From: Rozella allomycis CSF55
Taxonomy: Eukaryota > Rozellomycota
Direction: 5' to 3'
Assembly: GCA_000442015.1 (NCBI GenBank)
Contig: KE560523.1
Span: 44,216 to 108,215, forward strand
Length of the DNA stretch: 64,000 bases
Shown: positions 33,301-43,795 of the stretch, piece by piece
Layout of the letters: every line of letters starts with the position of its first letter
How positions within the stretch are numbered: position 1 is the first letter of the stretch
Notes under the pieces: model-generated
The model's database searches: none
Told to the model about the DNA's origin: nothing
Seen by the model: only the letters and a program-made list of their open reading frames with translations
Made by a program: the position numbers and the translations under genes

Positions 33301-34079
33301 TCATTACCATGTTTAATCTAGTATGGGAAATTTCATGAACAGAAATCTTTGGCTGTTCAAGTTGCGGAACTACAAAATAAATTAAGTGAAAAGAATTTAA
33401 CCCTGTTGCCTGATTTTGAATCTAGAATTAAAGTCTTGAAACATTTGCAGTACATTGACGATCAATCAACAGTCCAGTTAAAAGGAAAAGTTGCGTGTGA
33501 GGTAATTATATTGAAAAATCAAGATAGATTAATACCACTGATGAATTAATAACAACAGAGTTAATCTTTGATAATCTTTTAGGTGATTACGAACCAGCAG
33601 AAATTATTGCTCTCTTGTCTTGCATGGTTTTTCAAGAAAAAAGTTCTGATGAACCTCCCAACTTGAATCCAAAATTATCAAATGTAATCTTATTTTGTAA
33701 TTGTCATCAAGGGGAAGAAAATGATTGTGGAAACTGCCACTCGTCTAGTCAATTTACAAAACGATTTTGGAATCCCTATAGTGTTAGACGACGTATTGGC
33801 AAACTTGAATTTTGGTTTGGTAGAGGTTGTATACGAATGGGCTCGCGGAATGGTAAATGTTTTTTTCAATATCTTAAATAGTCATTTAAGGATATCATGG
33901 GATTAACAAATGTTCTTGAAGGGTCAATTGTGAGGTGTATAGTGCGCTTGGACGAAACTTGTCGTGAATTGCGTTCAGCCGCTAGGATTGTTGGAGACAC
34001 AAATTTATACAAGAAAATGGAAGAGGCTTCTATTGCCATCAAAAGAGATATTTGCTTTGCGGCAAGTTTATATTTTTAA
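30320..34079 (+). CDS. SKI2: Ski2-type DExH RNA helicase (SKIV2L)
   Basis: Helicase of the Ski complex, which feeds mRNA to the cytoplasmic exosome for 3'-5' decay. Starts [19 protein letters not shown], and an acidic linker precedes the motor. Motor motifs: Q-region [18 protein letters not shown], motif [10 protein letters not shown], motif II DEVH, motif III SATVPN, and motif [12 protein letters not shown]. The arch and winged-helix parts follow. The C-terminus carries the Ski2/Mtr4 helical bundle ([55 protein letters not shown]). Ski2 rather than Mtr4 is supported by the long N-terminal acidic region and RQNWAHMID before the helicase core. Many 26-31-nt introns; not all junctions were solved. 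Confidence 0.93.
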
Positions 34080-34127
34080 TAAACGGTATAAATTAAAGAT
34101 TAAAATTTGATCTCGCAGCATCTTTAT

Positions 34128-34688
34128 TTAAAGATTTGCTAATACCGCGTCGGCTGACGATTTATCCAAGGGGCCTTCATCAACACCAACGTACTTAACA
34201 ACACCATTGTCTACAATCATCGCATACCTTTTGCTTCTGACACCCATATTTTTTGCTGTCAAATCGAATTCCATCCCTATTGCCTATTATAAAATGAATT
34301 CAATGTGAAAGTACCTTGGCAAAAGAAACATTGCCATCAGCCAACATTCTTACTTTTCCATGAGCAGAATGTTGTTTAGCCCAGTAATATAATACAAATG
34401 CATCATTGCTCGCAGTAAACAAAATTGTGTCAATTCCCTTCTTTTTTAAATCTTCGTATTTGCTAACAAACCCAGGCAAGTGCTTTTCACTACACAATGG
34501 TGTAAACGCACCCGGTACAGCGACTAAAACAACCTTCTTTCCAGCAAACACTTTTAAAATTTCAATTGACTTTTACAGTCTTTGGTGGACATCGCATATG
34601 GTAGTCCGCAGACATTGGGGTTTTCTTTATTCTCATCAACTGTAATGAAAGTGGCCTCTGGGATTTTATCACCAACTTTAATCTGCAT
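34128..34688 (-). CDS. Peroxiredoxin 5 / Ahp1-type
   Basis: Thioredoxin-dependent peroxidase that reduces H2O2 and organic peroxides. 167 residues after two introns (26 and 31 nt). The motif VPGAFTPLCSEKHLPGF holds the peroxidatic cysteine and the T/C/R triad of the AhpE/Prx5 class; ASNDAFVLYYWAK and GVRSKRYAMIVDNGVVKY match Prx5. The Arg of the active site is in RSKRYA. An N-terminal segment VCGLPYAMSTKD resembles an added loop, and its Cys may act as a second cysteine; this is inference. No obvious organelle signal. Confidence 0.95.
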
Positions 34689-34787
34689 TATTAATTAAAG
34701 AATGACCTACGACCATTTAACTTGGAAAATTCAAGTTGTTTAATCAGATTAATCAAAAAACTATCTTTTGAATAGAAAACCCATTTA

Positions 34788-35526
34788 TTATTGTATATTA
34801 GCAAGATAATCTTTAATTTCAGCTTCAGTTAATTTCTTGAACTTTCCAGTACTGGATTGCACAATTCCAATCTCCAAATTACTTGCAGTCATATGTCCCT
34901 CAAAGCCTTCCTTTAATGTAAGAATAGCTGTATGGATTGCATCATCCAGTTCCATATCTTCAGCATATCTCTTTTCCAGAAAAGTTTTTGCATTCACCAT
35001 ATTCTTGCCAATCGCTGAAGCTTTCCAAGCCCAGTATGATCCAGAAGGATCGACTTGATAAAGAGTTGGTCCATGATGATCATCTACTCCTGCGATCAAT
35101 AAAGAAACACCAAATGGTCTAACACCACCAGATTGGGTGTATTCTTGCATAACAGCGGCGACTTCTCTCACCAACTGCAATGTAGGTGGATTTTCTTTAT
35201 ACACATTTAAATATTCTTGAGCGGATTTTCTTGATTTACGAACGAGAAGTCTGTAATCTGGACCCATACCAGAATAAACCATTCCTATGGAATCGCAGAC
35301 AGTAGCTACTTTTTCAATAGTTGAATCTTCAATTAAAATAGAAGGGGTTTTCTTTTCTGTTGCAATAACTACTCCATTTGTCGCTAAATAAATGCCATAG
35401 TCTTCGGATACCTTTTATGCCTACACTGGTAACACCGGCGTTAACAGCATTTAAAGCGTATTCTATTTGCACTAGTTTGCCACTAGGTGAAAATGTGGTC
35501 AAGGAGAAGGAATATCGACTGGACAT
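34788..35526 (-). CDS. PRE8: 20S proteasome subunit alpha 2 (PRE8/PSMA2)
   Basis: Structural alpha-ring subunit of the 20S proteasome. The start [25 protein letters not shown] is the alpha 2 signature. [43 protein letters not shown] and [29 protein letters not shown] follow as in PSMA2. Two exons at least, with a 28-nt intron right after VGIKA. No catalytic threonine, as expected for an alpha subunit. The last residues [16 protein letters not shown] match the family end. Confidence 0.97.
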
Positions 35527-35732
35527 TGCAAGGGTCTCTTCAATGAAGTGTATTTGTATATTTTAATAAATATATAATTTCACTTTTATAAAATAGGATA
35601 AAGAAATTATGTTATCACTCAAACAAACTCACTCATTACTCATTAGGACTATCAATTGAAATCAAATTTGTTAATAATCACCAATTCATTTACTAAACCA
35701 ATTGTATAATCGGAAAAACTATTCTTTTTCAA

Positions 35733-36815
35733 ATGCAAATGATTTACCCTCCAAAATTTCTACAAAGGTGTTTCCGAAATTCGGTTATGCCTTTAGACAA
35801 AATATCGAATGTTTTCGATATAAGTACATTCTTGACACATGAAACAAAAGCGACTCTAGAGAAGGCTTTTGAGAATGTAAAAGCACAGAGAAAGGAAACT
35901 ATGAAACTTGATTTTTTAATCAAAGTGTTACACGAGTTTTGCAAAGAAAATCCGGTAATCATATCAACATATAAACCAAAGCAATTATTTAAAGTTGAAG
36001 AGCTTTTGAAACTTTATAGAGTTTCAAGATATGTTGATGANAAACTTTATAGAGTTTCGAGATATGTTGATGAAAAATCATTTATGGGCATTGACACAAT
36101 TGAATTAAATAGTGAAATTACGAAATTAGAGAATGAAATAAACGATAAGCAAATAGTTTCTAGAATATTGGCGCCTGCCATTGAAGAAAAGATCTTCGAA
36201 ATAGCCTCCGCTTTAACGAATTTTGTATATGGTGATAACGAAGGGAGTAATGCTGGTATAATTTTATTTGCAATCTGTATAGAATTAAGTTGGCAATTTT
36301 ATGACATTCTAAAGTATGTAGAAGGAAAACAACGATCAATTAAAGAACTGTCTGAAGCTCAAATTGTTAACTCACATGAAATTCAAGTGTTAATAATTAA
36401 AACTTTTGATTTAATTGAATCTCTGATAGAAAACGTTTGTGAGTTGCTTCATGAAATAAAGGGTGTACACTGCATTGAAGTAAACGCCTCTTTTAATCAA
36501 CATTATTGTTCAGTTTTGCAAAATATTCACCTTAAACTCGAGTAATGAATTGCTTTAAGATTTATATCAAGATGCTTAAAATACGAAGCGCTTTTACAGG
36601 TTTACGATGAGCCTACTGTTCAAGCACTGCGGACGATTAGAGAGACATATCAAATGGAGCTAATAAGTGTACAAGAAAAATTGAACTCAATAGAACATGA
36701 GCTAGACCAATATAAGATTCTCGGTGATGAATTCATAAGCCTCAGTACACGTTACAAGTCGGTCTTGGATCAAATAGCGATAATACAGGACGATTTAAGT
36801 CGATTATCCGTATAG
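35733..36815 (+). CDS. Coiled-coil protein, HAUS4-like (augmin complex)
   Basis: About 340 residues, mostly alpha-helical. The C-terminal part CLKYEALLQVYDEPTVQALRTIRETYQMELISVQEKL...LDQYKILGDEFISLSTRYKSVLDQI resembles the conserved end of HAUS augmin subunit 4. Augmin recruits gamma-tubulin to spindle microtubules. A 30-nt intron joins LKLE to CLKYEAL. The single N at 36041 sits in a 31-nt duplication that doubles KLYRVSRYVDE. The family call is based on pattern only; another spindle or septin-associated coiled coil is possible. With WDR90 and a kinesin-7 it fits a centriole and spindle set. Confidence 0.55.
36008..36073. repeat. Near-identical repeat around a single N (assembly join)
   Basis: The stretch aaactttatagagtttc...gttgatga is present before and after the N at 36041, with one difference. 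It doubles KLYRVSRYVD in the encoded protein. Confidence 0.85.
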
Positions 36816-36917
36816 ATAAGTTGATATTTTCAAATAAACTTAAAGTTATTGTAGTTGTAAATTTTCAAAATTTCCTTGTAATATTTTTTTTCGAGACCCT
36901 TGTTCGTCAAGTCTACT

Positions 36918-37780
36918 ATGGCTACTCAAATCAGCAAAAAGAGAAAGGTAAGACTTATTTCTTTGATTCTTCTTACAAAATGATGAGTGCTTTTTGCCAA
37001 ATATTCTGACACCTCTTGTTTGAGTGTTCTTGGCCGAACACGATGCACGGAAAACTTTTCTGATACTTTCTATTTTTAATTTAATTTAAATGAACAAATC
37101 TAACAATAGTTCGTTGCAGACGGTGTTTTCTTTGCGGAATTAAATGAATTTTTTTCACGTACTTTGGCTGCAGATGGTTATGCAGGATTAGAAATTCACG
37201 TCACTCCAGGTATAAAGCAATTATAACTTTTATATCAGCTCGTACTGAAGTCATTATCCGTGCTACTCGTTTACCAAGCATTGTCGGTGAAAAGGGACGT
37301 CGTTTGAATGAACTTACTTCCCTTGTTCAAAAGCGTTTCAACTTCCCAGATGGTTCTATTCAATTGTTCGCTGATAGTGTTAAAGAACGCGGTATTTGCG
37401 CTGCTGCTCAATGTGAATCTCTTCGCACTAAGCTTCTTAACGGTCTTGCTGTCCGTCGTGCCTGCTACTCAGTTGTCCGCAACGTTATGGAATCTGGTGC
37501 TAAAGGTGTCGAAGTTGTTGTTTCTGGTAAATTACGTGCTCAAAGAGCCAAGAGTATGAAGTTTGCTGATGGATTTATGATCCACTCTGGTCAACCATCA
37601 AAAGATTTCATTGACTCTGCTGTCAGACATGTCCTCATGAGACAAGGTGTTTTGGGTGTCAAAGTCAAAATTATGCTTGGATATGATCCTCAATCAAACA
37701 AAGGTCCAAAGAAACCTTTACCTGATACTGTCACAATTCTTGAACCAAAAGAAGATATTGTGCCTGAACTCAAGCACTAA
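36918..37780 (+). CDS. RPS3: Ribosomal protein uS3 (RPS3)
   Basis: 40S subunit protein at the mRNA entry channel. [54 protein letters not shown], then the KH domain loop [10 protein letters not shown] and [16 protein letters not shown] are all standard. 223 residues; the coding sum is in frame. The first intron (36948-37109) is 162 nt, about six times the window norm, and holds a probable C/D snoRNA. The second intron is 29 nt. Codon use differs from neighbours: many GT-ending codons such as GGT and CGT, typical of highly expressed genes. Confidence 0.98.
36976..37068 (+). ncRNA. Candidate C/D-box snoRNA inside RPS3 intron 1
   Basis: C box ATGATGA at 36980-36986, D' CTGA at 37006-37009, a C'-like CGATGCA near 37041, and D box CTGA at 37060-37063. 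Spacing fits a snoRNA of about 90 nt, and the intron is far longer than others. RPS3 introns host box C/D snoRNAs (U15) in vertebrates. No clear terminal stem was found, so this is a candidate only. The target was not identified. Confidence 0.5.
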
Positions 37781-37891
37781 AATAAAAACATGCAAATTTC
37801 TTCATAATTTATTTTTTTGATTTCTTTTGAATCATTGTCGTGTAAAAGTACTAAAGTGTTTCCATTCCGAAATTTACGAAACTACTAAAAC

Positions 37892-38987
37892 ATGTTTTTA
37901 GACGATTACCTAGATAGTAAAATTGGTTCGTGACGGTCTTATAGCGGTTGAAGCGTTACCAGTAGATTTGCAAAAACATTTATCAGACATTAAGGCTCAC
38001 GATGCGCAAGCGGCAAGTAATAATGATTATCTTCTTTCATATTGAAATATTTGAGAATATTAAAAAGAATACAGAACTATTACTCTCTGATCAAGGAGAA
38101 GAAAACCATCAATCACGTTTAAAAGAAATACATGAACTATTTACAGATATTTTGCAAAAGTCAAATGAAAAACTTGCTTTGGCAACAAATGCGTATAATA
38201 TTGTACAAAATCATTTTGTATTTAATAGGTTGATAAACATGTTATGCGTTTAGACAAGGACTTGGAGAAATTCGAGGAGGAAATGAACAGGAATGCCGCT
38301 CATATAGTCGCGAGAAGTGAAGAAACTAACGAGCAGCCTGCTAAAAGAAGTAATTTTCTTATTTGAATCTAATGTAGGGAGAAGGCAGGTCAATAAAGAG
38401 AAAGAAGTGAAAGAAAGAGCACCGTCTCCTGATAATTCAGTAACTAGTGAAACACAACCTGTTGCATCAAGAGCAAGACGTGCGGCAGCAAGATCACAGC
38501 GATTGCGCGAAGCCAGTTTATCAAAAGAATCGCACTCTAGAACCAGAAATACATCATCCGTCAGAAAGTAAAGGGTTTATGTAAATTATAGTTCAGTGAA
38601 GATGATTCAGAACAATCTGAAAAGGAAGATCCTGCTGAAGACAAAGAAGAAGCTGAAGTAAAGGAGGAAAAGGTTGAAGAGCAGATGCAAGTTGACGAAC
38701 CAGCAGTTGAAGAAGACGAAAACAGTGAAAAGAAGGAAATGGATTCCTCGCCCCGCAAATTCAATGTTAACGACATGCCTGTTGACCCAAATGAACCAGT
38801 TTATTGTTATTGCAAGCAAGTTTCATATGGTGAAATGATTGCATGTGACAATGATGATGTAAAGTTTGGTTTATTTTAAGATTAGTGTGATGTTGAGTGG
38901 TTTCATTACGACTGTGTTGGTCTTTCACAGCCACCAAAAGGAAAATGGTATTGCAAGGAATGCGTGGAGAAAAGAAAGTTAAAGTAG
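37892..38987 (+). CDS. YNG2: ING-family PHD-finger protein (Yng2-like)
   Basis: Inhibitor-of-growth proteins bring histone acetyltransferase or deacetylase complexes to H3K4me3; Yng2 belongs to NuA4. The N-terminal ING domain reads [21 protein letters not shown], then a long coiled coil ([49 protein letters not shown]). An acidic linker (DPAE/KEEAE repeats) follows. The C-terminal PHD finger has [41 protein letters not shown], with C4HC3 zinc ligands and the aromatic cage Y/W residues. Introns are mostly 26-29 nt, but the junction near 38010-38060 (51-nt gap) did not close in frame by hand, so that exon border is open. Confidence 0.88.
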
Positions 38988-39076
38988 AGTAAAAATTAAT
39001 AAATCTTTTTGCAGTCATTAACGACTTTTAAATCTCCATAGAAACCTTTTCATTTAATCTCCGCAAAAAATTAAGC

Positions 39077-39499
39077 ATGCCAGTCGATATGAATTTAACA
39101 CAAGAAATAATAAAAGAACAAGAAGAAATGTCTGTAATCTTAGACAATGCAGAAAAGGACATGATAAAAGTGAGTGAAAGATTTGCTAACACCGTAATAG
39201 TAATTCAATTCTTAAAACAGATTAAAGAAATAAAAGAAGAGCTGATAAAATTGCAGAATAATCGAGTAACTCCTAATCCTACACCAAATTTCGACAAAGC
39301 AAAGTCATCAGAGTTTTCGAACAATAACCAAGGGACCCCAAGACTCGATCAGAAAAGGACCAAAATAGTTAAAAATTATAGAATTCGTTGGGATAGAGTT
39401 TTCTTTTGCGCATTCGGGACAATGTGTCTATCCGTAATGGGATCGTTTAATTGGGAGTCATTATTAATTGGTGAAGCCAATTTAATATATCCGTACTAG
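39077..39499 (+). CDS. Hypothetical small coiled-coil protein with one membrane segment
   Basis: Intronless, 140 residues. Residues 10-65 are a charged coiled coil (IIKEQEEMSVILDNAEKDMIKV...). A polar linker leads to RWDRVFFCAFGTMCLSVMGSF, a probable single transmembrane helix flanked by basic residues. The end is WESLLIGEANLIYPY. It could be a tail-anchored protein of ER, peroxisome or mitochondrion. Family not recognised. Confidence 0.55.
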   Translation: MPVDMNLTQEIIKEQEEMSVILDNAEKDMIKVSERFANTVIVIQFLKQIKEIKEELIKLQNNRVTPNPTPNFDKAKSSEFSNNNQGTPRLDQKRTKIVKNYRIRWDRVFFCAFGTMCLSVMGSFNWESLLIGEANLIYPY

Positions 39500-39593
39500 G
39501 CGCTTTGTAAAGTTTCTCAATAAATTAGAAATATATTTTGATTTTTGATAATCTGCTTGGTTTGGAACTTCGCTCAGCCCCACAAAATATTTC

Positions 39594-40954
39594 ATGGAGG
39601 AACTTTGTCTTGTTTCTTCAAATAATGAAAGTTCAAATTTAATAGCATATAATATTCGAACCGGTGCTATTCTGGCATCCTTCAAGGGGGCATTTTGTGA
39701 AGTCCATGGTTTTGCCCACGGGAAAGATAAACTATATGTTGCACAAGCCAATAAAGCTCTTCTCCTTTCATACCACACCTCAAAAGTATAGGAAAACAGT
39801 TTCATAACATAATAGGAAAGCATACAAAGTCGCTCAGTATGTCCTGAAGTTTTGACAACATTAACTGTTGATCCAAGCGGATCCTATTTAGTTGGCGGAT
39901 CTATGAGCGGGAAAATCTACATATGGCTTATATCGTGTGGTTCTTTGTTAAAAGTTGTGGATGCACACTACAAAAAAGTTAACAAAATCATTTTCACTAA
40001 TGATGCTTCGACAATTATTAGTTGTTCCGAAGATTCATTGATAAAAATATGGGATTTTCAAGAGTATCATCTTTTAATAATAATAATAGATTCTTCATCA
40101 TCGAAAGAAATCAGCCAAGTCACACTATTGTGGATCATTCTTTACCAGTAACTGACATGGCTATTTCAATCGGCACTAAATCAAACTCAATTCTATTTTC
40201 ATGTAGTCTTGATCAAACTTGTCATGTAATCTTAACACTGTTTCAAGAAAGATATTTGATGTTCTAACAGGAAAGAGAATTTCCACCTTATACTTTTCAT
40301 GCGGGCTGACTTCCATCGCAGTTAACTCAATAGGAAATAAGTTATTTGTGGGGTCTATTTACGGGAATATTTTTGGAGTAAATTTATCAGAACGTGAAAC
40401 GACTGATGTTTCCTTTGATGAGAACCTTCCATACTGTTTTACATTTAATTGTCACAAAAGACCAATTACATGTCTTGATGTATCTTTCGATGATACATTG
40501 CTTGTTTCTGGTTCTTCTGATGCAAAGTTAATTGTTTGGTCCATAGAAGGCCGTCATGTCACTCGTACTCTAGATAACATTGGTGGTAAGGATCGTTACT
40601 GTCCCAAATTTCAGGACCGATAACCCAATGCTCCTTGATTCTAAAATCTGAAGCATTTATTAATAAAGAACTTGGCGAGAATATCCAAATGCCGATATAT
40701 AAAAGGACTTTAGAACATATCTCATCTCTTAGATGTCCAATAGAAATAGAACAAAGTTTTGATGATGAAGAAGATTCAGACATTGAAATTATTCCAGTAA
40801 AGTTATGCATATTTTAAAAAAGAAAATTGATGTCGATTCTGCGGTTAGGGAACAATTAAGACAAATGGAAGAAAAATATTCAAAGTTGTGCCAAAAACAT
40901 GTAAAGTATCAAAATGCTTATGATCATCTTTATCAATATTTTGTTGATAAATAA
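39594..40954 (+). CDS. IPI3: Pre-60S factor Ipi3 / WDR18 (WD40)
   Basis: WD40 subunit of the Rix1 complex, which acts with the AAA ATPase Rea1 in late pre-60S maturation. Repeats include TTLTVDPSGSYLVGGSMSGKIYIW, KVNKIIFTNDASTIISCSEDSLIKIWDF and ITCLDVSFDDTLLVSGSSDAKLIVW; the block DHSLPVTDMAISIG is typical of Ipi3/WDR18. A C-terminal coiled coil (SAVREQLRQMEEKYSKLCQKHVKYQNAYDHLY) follows as in the family. Several tiny introns. The stop (40952) is 17 bp from the stop of the convergent DUF2945 gene. Confidence 0.9.
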
Positions 40955-40971
40955 ACATTAATTTATTACAC

Positions 40972-41287
40972 CTAATATTGCTCTCGATAGTTTTCAATGT
41001 TCTCAGCATAATCCAATAGATTCTCAAGTTTGTAAGCTTTACTAGTTTAAAAAAGTATTTACCCGTCTCTTTGTGAGTGTGATCATTTTCAATTACAAAT
41101 CTTGGTTCTTCTTCTGATGCATTAATGTTCCTATACTCTGATTCCTGTTTTTCAGTCAAAATCTTCTTAATGACTCCTGTTGATATTTGCATAGCTTGTC
41201 CAACAGGCCTATATACTACGTGATCACCTCTATTCTTGTGATGAAAGTTTTACCCTCTTGGAATTCGACAGCAGGTTCTTTTGTCAT
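40972..41287 (-). CDS. HVA1/DUF2945 (Tudor-like) small protein
   Basis: 87 residues after two introns, each exactly 26 nt. Reads EGDHVVYRPVGQAMQISTGVIKKIL, then EEEPRFVIENDHTHKETAYKLENL. The G-D-x-V-x-Y-R start and the P-R-F-x-I-x-N-D-x-T-x-K-E-x-A-Y-K block match the DUF2945/HVA1 Tudor-like family common in fungi and bacteria. Biochemical role is not known for the family. The rest of the protein is a helical end (DYAENIENYREQY). Confidence 0.8.
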
Positions 41288-41362
41288 AAAAGCGAAATAG
41301 CTTTGAGGTTTGTTAACTAAAGTAGAGAAAAATAAAGTTATCAGATTAAAGTTTATTTGTGA

Positions 41363-42087
41363 TCAAATGATACGTTTAACTTCAAAGAACTGCTTCAAAT
41401 AATAAATCTGCCAATAGCAAACACCAATAAGCATCCCCAATTGGAATATTGACCACCAGAGAACTCTTGAATTTGTGCTTTCAGCGGCTATTTTAAATGA
41501 TCAAATAAATTTACTATCACGATGTGCTCTTTCTCTTGCGACAATGTACATTTGCTCATCTTTAATTGTACGAAGACCATGAGTAAGTTCCCTGATTTCT
41601 CTATCTAAAGGATTTAGTAAATCTATTTGCAAAATAGAAATATTATTTACCGTCTTTGGAATCCTTCTTGTCTGGGTTGAGTTTTCCAAAATATGGAGCT
41701 CCGCTAACAGAAAAGCTCACCTATAAAAAAGGATGATGGTCTATACCCGTTTATCGCCATTTGATGCTTGTTCATTGAAGAAGCAATAAGTATGCTTTCC
41801 ATCATTCTCAGCGACAAAATGAAAACCAGCTGCATATTGTTTGTATTCCGCATGAATAAGCTCATCAAATGGGCCATTAATCTATGGAATAAATCGTTTT
41901 GAATTACCTTCAAGTCGATATCCAAGTTTCCACCGTGTTCAACTTGAAAATTGACACCCATTTTGTCGCCCTTTTTCAAAGTTTCGAAAAAACAGGCTTT
42001 ATCTCTTGCTTTAACTTCAGTAACAAAAGCTGATATTGAAATTATGAATAGAGTGAGAGAAAAGAGAATCTGTAAAGGTAGTTGCAT
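41363..42087 (-). CDS. p24 family cargo receptor (TMED2/Emp24-like)
   Basis: Transmembrane cargo receptor cycling between ER and Golgi in COPI/COPII vesicles. It has an N-terminal signal peptide (MQLPLQILFSLTLFIISISA), then the GOLD domain (VKARDKACFFETLKKGDKMGVNFQVEHGGNLDIDLKV). A coiled neck follows (LDREIRELTHGLRTIKDEQMYIVARERAHRD), then a membrane helix and a short tail YLKQFFEVKRII with the FF coat-binding motif. Introns of the usual small size break the GOLD domain. The tail is most like the TMED2/Emp24 branch. Confidence 0.9.
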
Positions 42088-42417
42088 CTATGTTGTGTCA
42101 AGTTACAAGGGTCATAAGCGAAAGACGGATGTATTGGGAGTGTCCAATGAAAAATTAATATAGAATATCGCCAACAAAAATTGACTTTATAAAACAGAAT
42201 TCTCCCAATTTATTGAGATATTTTGTTCGGCATAGAAAATTTGCCACGAGGCTGGTTAAAACTATGAGCTTGAAGTTTGATTTGAAATCATGATGTGTTT
42301 AGAAGAGAATCTCTGTTATTTTTTATTACAAATAAATAGAAAAGATACGAATTTAAATAAAAAGAAAATGAAGTTAATATTTTAAAAAAAATTCAATAGA
42401 ATAATCGAATTTACTTT

Positions 42418-43616
42418 TTAAAGATAACTTTTAATGTCCATTAGCATTTCTTCGATTTGAGTGTTGCATAATTTTTCGATTTCTTTGAGTTGAGGAGCAG
42501 ATTCAGTGGTAATCAAGCTGATAGCAACACCTTTACGACCGAAACGACCACCATGGTTAAGACGATGAATATAGTTATCTTTGTAACGTGGAATGTCATA
42601 GTTAATAACCAAAGCGCCTTGTTGAACATCAATTCTACGAGCAAATAAATCAGTAGCAATCAAAATACGGCATTGCCCAGATATAAATTCTTGCAAATTA
42701 GTATCGCGACTATTTTGATCCATGTCTGAATGATATGCCGAAGCAGTGTAGTTCCGATCTTTAAGTATATCAGTCAAATAATCAACCTTTTTGCGTGTAT
42801 TACAGAAAACAACAGCTTGGGTAACTGAAATACTTTCACAAAAATCAGTAAAGGTTGGAAGTTTGTGTTCTTCTCTTTCAACGTTTATGTAGAATTGCTT
42901 AATATCTTCTAAAGTCAAATCATCCCCCTTAACTAAAATACGGATTGGATCACGCATAAATTGCTTGGTAACTTCCAAAACATCAGTTGGCATCGTGGCG
43001 GACAATAAAACAACTTGGACAGATTCAGGAAGACGTCGAAAGATTCCATGGGTTTGTCCAGTACACCCCTTATATAAAATTTCATCGGCTTCATAAAGAA
43101 CAAACATCTTTAAATTATCAGTTCTTAACGCCCCGCGCTTAATCATATCCAAACACGTCCCGGAGTCCCAACAACCGCATGAACTCCAGCTTCCAAGCGC
43201 TTCATATCATCCCTTGCTGAAGTACCACCTATACATGAATGACTTTCAACGTCTAAATAGCTTCCAAGAGATGCCAACACCTTTTCAATTTTTTGTGCCA
43301 ATTCTCTTGTTGGTGCCAACAATAAAGCTTGGCAATGCTTAATAGATGTATCTATTCTTTCCAAAATCGATATACAAATGGCGGACGTTCTGCCTTTTCC
43401 ATATGGAGCTTGTGCAATAACATTGTGCCCACATGTAATTGGGACAATAGAACGTTGCTGAATAGGAGTAGGTCTTTCAAAGCCATACCCATAAATGCCA
43501 CGTAAAAGTTCTTCCTTAAGGTTCATGTTGACAAAGTCATCAACATTTTCTTTCCATTTCGTCTCTAATACATTCACTGCGACATTATTATAATGTTCTC
43601 CAGAATCAAAAATCAT
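42418..43616 (-). pseudogene. eIF4A paralogue with degraded helicase motifs and a reading-frame break
   Basis: Alignable over nearly its full length with eIF4A (NMNLKEELLRGIYGYGFERPTPIQQRSI ... [15 protein letters not shown]...[19 protein letters not shown]). Core motifs are changed: motif I is APYGKGRT instead of AQSGTGKT, motif II is YEAD instead of DEAD, motif V is ARRIDVQQ for ARGIDVQQ, and motif VI is [11 protein letters not shown] for HRIGRxGRFGR. PTRELAQ, TPGR and SAT are intact. After TPGRV the frame shifts by one base before DMIKRGAL (43140-43155), with no room for an intron. Either a decaying copy, a sequencing error in a diverged gene, or a non-catalytic paralogue. A true eIF4A must lie elsewhere. 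Confidence 0.8.
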
Positions 43617-43795
43617 GGTTGAAAAAGCCGGTAAGGCGCAGCAATCTGATCTAAGATTGTTCGATTTTAAAGTAGCTTTTTAAGACTTCTGTCTGCTAGG
43701 CTTACCTTAAAATGGCTAATGAGTGTATTGTGTATTACCAATCATTATTAATATTATATGTTAGTTTAAATAAATAGTTTATTGATAATTTTAAT

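Noticed and set aside
43617-43795. Possible 5' exon of the eIF4A-like copy
   Set aside because: No open frame or splice signals continue the homology; eIF4A similarity starts at about 43600.
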